A stretch of DNA of 25,408 nt from an uncultured Alphaproteobacteria bacterium (lineage in GTDB: Bacteria > Pseudomonadota > Alphaproteobacteria > Rickettsiales > UBA1997), in contig CASFUN010000012.1 in assembly GCA_949298005.1 (NCBI GenBank), positions 1 through 25,408 of the forward strand. The letters are read 5' to 3'. Position 1 is the stretch's first letter. Each line of letters starts with the position of its first letter. The position numbers and the translations under genes were made by a program. Positions 21,563 to 25,408 of the stretch are shown here, piece after piece. The notes beneath the pieces are model-generated. The model made no database searches and had not been told where the DNA came from. It saw nothing but the letters and a program-made list of their open reading frames with translations.

Positions 21563-22613
21563 AAATATTTTTAACTTTTCTATAATAGTGTTATTTCTAT
21601 TTTCTTGCTCACCAACAATAAAAGATTTTGATAAATTCAAAACTCAACCACTTAAGATGGATAAATATTTACCTGAAAAGGAATCTTTAAAAAAGAATAA
21701 AATTGTTGTAGCGATATTAGATTTTTGTACAACCAATTCTCTAATAGCTAACAACTTAGGTCTTGGTAATATTATTTCTTCAAAAATAGAAAATGTTTTA
21801 GTCAAAAATAGAAATATACAAATTCTTGACAGGAAAATTGCAAATAAGCTAAAGGGATATATTAAAGATGGAAATTTAAAAACTATACCAAACGATGTGT
21901 TAGGAAATATATCATTAGACTATATAATAACAGGTTCTTTTGATAAAGCAGAGACATCAAAGAGATACGTAAATAAATTGACTGGTAATGTAATAGGCGG
22001 AATTTTAATAAACACAACCAATTGTGGTAATAGTAAATCATGTGAGACCGGTAGAAATATAGGTAATGCTATGAATGTTGCAGACACTATCGTAAATCCT
22101 GGCTATTGGATATATAACGGAGAAGTTACTGGTAATATAAAAATTTATGATGTTTCAACTATGCTCTTAATAGAATCTATCACATTTAATGGTAGTAGTG
22201 AAATGGTAGAGGATGTTAGCCTATTAGCTAACAACAACAGAAATAAAAATGGAAATATTTCTGCCATAATAAAACATGCTCTTGATGATTCTCTAATTAC
22301 ATTTAAAAATAGATTACATAGTATTTTCATTTACAATGGATATATTCTGGAAAAAAGAGCATATGACGGTAAAACAATATTTAGGATAAACCTAGGTTCA
22401 AACGACGGTTTAGCTATGGGTGACAAATTTAAGGTTTATAGCATAGAAAACAATTATAACCCAATAACAGATGAAAATACTCTGGAAGAAATAGAAATTG
22501 GTACAGGAGTTGTTAGTAATATAATATCTCATAATAATGCCTGGGTAATCATTGATGATAAAAAGACAATAGACAAAATAAGATTAGGTAATATAGTAAA
22601 AATTAAAAAATAG
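21555..22613 (+). CDS. Lipoprotein with CsgG-like and FlgT-C-like domains
   Basis: The 352-residue protein has a lipobox LFSC with Cys18 as the predicted lipidated residue. The N-terminal half fits the CsgG-like fold: KIVVAILDFCTTNS, GLGNIISSKIENVLVKNRNI, QILDRKIANKLKGYIKDG, then ISLDYIITGSFDKAE and GEVTGNIKIYDVSTMLLIES. The last 90 residues resemble the C-terminal domain of FlgT: RINLGSNDGLAMGDKFKVYS, TLEEIEIGTGVVSNII and KTIDKIRLGNIVKIKK. In curli secretion CsgG forms an outer-membrane pore; in Vibrio FlgO/FlgP/FlgT form a ring around the flagellar motor. No flagellar or curli genes are visible here. It overlaps the LPP20-like gene and probably works with it. Confidence 0.6.
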   Translation: MNKNIFNFSIIVLFLFSCSPTIKDFDKFKTQPLKMDKYLPEKESLKKNKIVVAILDFCTTNSLIANNLGLGNIISSKIENVLVKNRNIQILDRKIANKLKGYIKDGNLKTIPNDVLGNISLDYIITGSFDKAETSKRYVNKLTGNVIGGILINTTNCGNSKSCETGRNIGNAMNVADTIVNPGYWIYNGEVTGNIKIYDVSTMLLIESITFNGSSEMVEDVSLLANNNRNKNGNISAIIKHALDDSLITFKNRLHSIFIYNGYILEKRAYDGKTIFRINLGSNDGLAMGDKFKVYSIENNYNPITDENTLEEIEIGTGVVSNIISHNNAWVIIDDKKTIDKIRLGNIVKIKK

Positions 22614-22622
22614 GAAATATTT

Positions 22623-24260
22623 ATGGAAGAGCTAGTAAAACTTATATTCGGAAATGATCTACCATCTGTTGACAATATATTTGATAAATATAAAACGAGA
22701 CAGTTAGAAAATGGACAAAAAGTAACTAGGTTTGCCCCTAGTCCAACAGGTTTTATTCATATAGGTAACTTATATTCGGCACTTGTTGATGAAAGAGTAG
22801 CTCATATTTCCAATGGAATTTTCTTTTTAAGAATAGAAGATACAGACGAAAAAAGAGAAGTACTTGGAGCAGTTGAAAAAATTATTAGTGCTTTAAATTA
22901 TTTCGATATCAAATACGATGAAGGAACAGATGGTACAATTAATATTGGTAGTTACGCACCATATAAACAAAGTGAAAGAAGGGAAATTTACAAAGCATTT
23001 ATTAGAGATTTAATGGAAAGAGGTTTAGCTTATCCTTGTTTCTGTACAGAAGATGAGCTTGAAACTATAATTAATCAACAGAAAGCGCAGAATTGCCAAA
23101 GACTGGGTTATTATGGTAGTTGGGCAAAATATAGAAATTTTCCAATTGAAGAATCGGTAAAAAAAATAAAACAAGGTGAAGAATATGTAATTCGCTTCAA
23201 ATCAAATGGCAATTTCAACAAAAACATAGTCATAAATGATGTTATAAGAGGAAATAAAGAGTTTCCAGAAAATGATTTGGATATTGTAATAATGAAGAAA
23301 AACGGCTTACCAACTTATCATTTCGCACATGTCGTTGATGATTTTCTGATGGGAACCAATTTAGTAATAAGAGGTGATGAATGGTTACCATCTTTGCCGC
23401 TACACATACAATTATTTCAAGCCATGAAGTGGAAACCACCTAAGTACGCACATATTTCTCCATTATTAAAGATTGATAATGGAACTAAGAGAAAATTAAG
23501 TAAAAGAAAAGATCCAGAAGCTAATGTAGAATATTTTGATAAGTTAGGCTATCCAAAAGAAAGTGTAATTGAATATCTACTAAATTTAGCAAATTCTAGT
23601 TTTGAAGGTTGGAGGAAACAAAATCCTAATAAAAGTTATTTGGATTTTCCATTCGATATAAAAAAAATGAATATAAGTGGTGCATTATTTGATTTTGTCA
23701 AACTTGATAGTGTTAGTAGAGATGTTATATCAAAAATGAATACTCTAGAAGTATATTCTAATGTGTTGGCATGGGCTAAGAAATACGATAAAATTTTAGA
23801 AAATATACTCGAAAATAATAAAGAAAAATGTTTAAAAATATTCAATATAGAAAGAGAAAATACTAAGAAAGTAAGAAAGGATATTGCTAAGTGGAGCGAT
23901 ATAAAACAAGAAATAATCTATTTCTTTGAATTAGACAGTGGAAACATTACAAAACAGTTAGACTATATTAATATAAAAGAAGTAAAAAAAATATGTGATA
24001 AATTCTTAGAAAGCTATAATATAGAAGATGAACAAAATGAATGGTTTGAAAAATTGAAGAATATAGCTAAAATTTTAGGTTACGCCGACAATATCAAAGA
24101 TTATAAAGAAAACCCACATTTATATAAAGGCAATGTATCAGATATAGCTAAAGTTCTAAGAATATTAATAACTGGAAGGGAACAAAGTCCTGATTTATGT
24201 ACAATAATGAAAATTATTGGACTTGATGAAGTTAAAATAAGGCTTAATTTAATTGCTTAA
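22623..24260 (+). CDS. gltX: Glutamyl-tRNA synthetase, long clostridial-like type
   Basis: This class I synthetase charges tRNA-Glu. The 545-residue protein has the Rossmann-fold signature RFAPSPTGFIHIGN at 36-49 (HIGH motif as HIGN), FFLRIEDTDEKREV, the CFCTEDEL segment, VIRGDEWLPSLPLHIQLFQA and the KMSKS-equivalent KLSKRKDPEA starting at 291. It has about 30 extra residues before the catalytic core (MEELVKLIFGNDLPSVDNIF), and a long helical anticodon-binding part. Alphaproteobacterial GltX proteins usually start right at the catalytic core and have about 450-480 residues. The N-terminal extension, NLYSALVDERVAH and the overall length resemble the type common in Clostridia, so transfer is likely. 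A TAGGA motif lies seven bases before the ATG. It is the only aminoacyl-tRNA synthetase in the window. Confidence 0.93.
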   Translation: MEELVKLIFGNDLPSVDNIFDKYKTRQLENGQKVTRFAPSPTGFIHIGNLYSALVDERVAHISNGIFFLRIEDTDEKREVLGAVEKIISALNYFDIKYDEGTDGTINIGSYAPYKQSERREIYKAFIRDLMERGLAYPCFCTEDELETIINQQKAQNCQRLGYYGSWAKYRNFPIEESVKKIKQGEEYVIRFKSNGNFNKNIVINDVIRGNKEFPENDLDIVIMKKNGLPTYHFAHVVDDFLMGTNLVIRGDEWLPSLPLHIQLFQAMKWKPPKYAHISPLLKIDNGTKRKLSKRKDPEANVEYFDKLGYPKESVIEYLLNLANSSFEGWRKQNPNKSYLDFPFDIKKMNISGALFDFVKLDSVSRDVISKMNTLEVYSNVLAWAKKYDKILENILENNKEKCLKIFNIERENTKKVRKDIAKWSDIKQEIIYFFELDSGNITKQLDYINIKEVKKICDKFLESYNIEDEQNEWFEKLKNIAKILGYADNIKDYKENPHLYKGNVSDIAKVLRILITGREQSPDLCTIMKIIGLDEVKIRLNLIA

Positions 24261-24741
24261 CTATATCCATAAAAATATCTTCCGACAAAATTTCTATTTC
24301 GTCTTGTTTATTTTTTTTATTTTTAATATAGTCAGAATAAGGATAACCAGACATATTACTACCATAAAATGTGTCTACATAACCAGCTATAGCAACTTCT
24401 GGAGAATTTAATTCATACCTTATGCTAACTTTTATATCTTCTTGTCCTACATCACCTGTGTTATTGATAATAGACATAAAATTACTCCTTGACACATCAA
24501 TTTTCATTACACAAATTCTTTTATCAATCACATTTTGTTTTTCTTTTTTGGCTAAAATTCTTAATTTAGATAATATTGATTTTTTTAGATCATCAAAAAA
24601 TAACATTTCTCCAAAATCATTATTCACAAATTTAACATCAAAATCATTACAGTATAAATCTACACCCTTTTTATTTAATGATACACAAGAACAACATAAA
24701 ATAGGTAATAGTAATATTATATATCTAAATTTAAAAATCAT
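24244..24741 (-). CDS. LptE-like lipoprotein
   Basis: The 165-residue protein has a signal sequence ending in LCCSC, with Cys19 the likely lipidated residue. The mature part has a hydrophilic beta-rich pattern with DVGQEDIKVSIRYELNSPEV and AGYVDTFYGSNMSGYPYSDY, then a C-terminal helix with IEILSEDIFMDIVKQL. Alphaproteobacterial LptE proteins have the same layout: a helix, a sandwich, then Tyr-Asn-x-x-x-Ser-x-Tyr-Ala and a last helix. LptE plugs LptD during LPS delivery to the outer membrane. The match is by pattern only, so other small lipoproteins remain possible. Its 3' end overlaps the end of gltX by 17 bases in convergent orientation. Confidence 0.4.
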   Translation of the reverse strand: MIFKFRYIILLLPILCCSCVSLNKKGVDLYCNDFDVKFVNNDFGEMLFFDDLKKSILSKLRILAKKEKQNVIDKRICVMKIDVSRSNFMSIINNTGDVGQEDIKVSIRYELNSPEVAIAGYVDTFYGSNMSGYPYSDYIKNKKNKQDEIEILSEDIFMDIVKQLN

Positions 24742-24763
24742 AAAACTAAATTGTTAGTTAGGA

Positions 24764-25147
24764 TTACTCTCCTCTTATTTTCTTTACTAAAAATTGTGTA
24801 CCTCCTTGAACCCAGCTACCACCATTTTTAATAACAAAAAGTAAAACTAACACACCAGCTATTATAAACGGTATTGCTAAAACTAAATTTTTACTTCTTG
24901 TCACCATCATATTAGCTTGAGCTGCCCGATATTTAGAAGCATTATACATTGAATTTTTTTTAGCTTCTTCTAATTCTTTCTTTTTTTCTTCTTTCTCTTT
25001 ATCTCTAGCCTTTTCTAATGCATTTTTTTCTTTTGGTTTCTCATTAGGTTTACTTGTATCATTTCCTTGTTCAGCAGCTTGTGTCTGCATAAAACTAGAC
25101 ATCAAATCTGCGCTAACACTATCAGACGAAATATTTTCCTCACTCAT
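24764..25147 (-). CDS. Small single-pass membrane protein with a charged cytoplasmic part
   Basis: The 127-residue protein has an acidic/Ser/Gln-rich start (MSEENISSDSVSADLMSSFM), a Lys/Glu-rich helix at about 36-65 (EKARDKEKEEKKKELEEAKK), and one membrane segment at about 88-106 (NLVLAIPFIIAGVLVLLFVI), followed by Gly- and Lys-containing residues at the end. No family is recognised. A GAGG motif lies five bases before the ATG, and the gene begins 14 bases after the ssb stop, so it is probably co-transcribed with ssb. The charged coiled segment next to one membrane helix suggests a scaffold or anchor, but this is only a guess. Confidence 0.65.
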   Translation of the reverse strand: MSEENISSDSVSADLMSSFMQTQAAEQGNDTSKPNEKPKEKNALEKARDKEKEEKKKELEEAKKNSMYNASKYRAAQANMMVTRSKNLVLAIPFIIAGVLVLLFVIKNGGSWVQGGTQFLVKKIRGE

Positions 25148-25161
25148 AAGTACCTCAATAA

Positions 25162-25408
25162 TTAAAATGGTATATCATCATCTATTGTTTCATCTATAAA
25201 ATCAGAAGAATTATTAGATCTATTATCTGTATCAGTAATATTTTCACTTAATGAATTATAATATTCTTCATAAAAACCACTTGTTCCACTTTGATTACCA
25301 GAATTTTTTGAATCTAAAATCTGTAATTCAGCAGTATATCCTTGAAGAACTATTTCTGTTGAATGCTTATCTAAACCTTGTGCATCAACCCATTTTCTAG
25401 TTTGGATT
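25162..25408 (-). CDS. ssb: Single-stranded DNA-binding protein, C-terminal part
   Basis: The 3' end of the gene is present and its 5' part lies beyond the window. The visible part starts in the OB fold (TRKWVDAQGLDKHSTEIVLQ, then GYTAELQILDSKN), as in SSB's Arg-Lys-Trp-x-Asp-x-x-Gly-x-x-Arg-Tyr-x-Thr-Glu-Val. It is followed by a Ser/Asn-rich linker and the acidic tip DETIDDDIPF, the classic SSB C-terminus (Asp-Asp-Asp-Ile-Pro-Phe) that binds replication and repair partners. It is the upstream gene of the minus-strand group with the membrane protein and the LptE-like lipoprotein. Confidence 0.93.
   Translation of the reverse strand, partial: IQTRKWVDAQGLDKHSTEIVLQGYTAELQILDSKNSGNQSGTSGFYEEYYNSLSENITDTDNRSNNSSDFIDETIDDDIPF

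Noticed and set aside
1..25408. CRISPR arrays, insertion sequences, long direct repeats
   Set aside because: No regularly spaced repeats, transposase frames or long terminal repeats were seen on reading both strands.

Overview
The window is a strongly AT-rich bacterial chromosome segment that looks like a reduced-genome alphaproteobacterium, most likely Rickettsiales-like or another intracellular lineage. The support is an alphaproteobacterial type DnaB, GlmU, HflK/HflC and S10-spc ribosomal proteins, a VirB2-type pilin typical of Rickettsiales type IV secretion, short intergenic gaps, stop/start overlaps and weak Shine-Dalgarno signals. The exact order or genus cannot be fixed from the sequence alone.

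Region 1 (1-8472, minus strand) is a compact S10-spc operon read right to left: rpsJ, rplC, rplD, rplW, rplB, rpsS, rplV, rpsC, rplP, rpmC, rpsQ, rplN, rplX, rplE, rpsN, rpsH, rplF, rplR, rpsE, then the first codons of what is probably rplO. rpmD (L30) seems to be missing between rpsE and rplO. A consensus-like promoter and two small dyads lie upstream of rpsJ. The usual tuf/fusA genes are not upstream; pyk is divergent there instead.

Region 2 (8727-12278, plus strand) holds pyk (with an unusual cysteine cluster), cvpA and dnaB, plausibly one transcription unit with its own promoter.

Region 3 (about 12300-15480) is an accessory zone that looks partly decayed. On the minus strand are a TMEM43-family gene broken by four frameshifts, an intact three-helix membrane protein of unknown function, and a small gene with one frameshift in a T run. 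On the plus strand are a DUF3168-like (phage or gene-transfer-agent tail terminator) gene, a helical reading frame with no start codon, and a stand-alone virB2-like pilin gene. The flanking essential genes have no frameshifts, which argues for real pseudogenisation rather than uniformly poor sequence.

Region 4 (15499-17643, minus strand) is glmU-lgt: UDP-GlcNAc synthesis followed by the lipoprotein diacylglyceryl transferase.

Region 5 (17716-24260, plus strand) is a tightly packed run: a membrane-anchored, extremely acidic protein; hflK; hflC; an LPP20-like exported protein; a CsgG/FlgT-C-like lipoprotein; and a long glutamyl-tRNA synthetase that resembles the clostridial type. An 8-bp-arm inverted repeat sits in the divergent promoter region between glmU and this run.

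Region 6 (24244-25408, minus strand) is the 3' end of ssb, a small single-pass membrane protein, and an LptE-like lipoprotein gene whose end overlaps gltX convergently.

The most notable items are the uncharacterised envelope set acidic anchor-HflKC-LPP20-CsgG/FlgT-C, the cysteine cluster in pyruvate kinase, the clostridial-type GltX, and the decaying TMEM43/GTA-like zone. No CRISPR array, insertion sequence, rRNA or tRNA gene was recognised.
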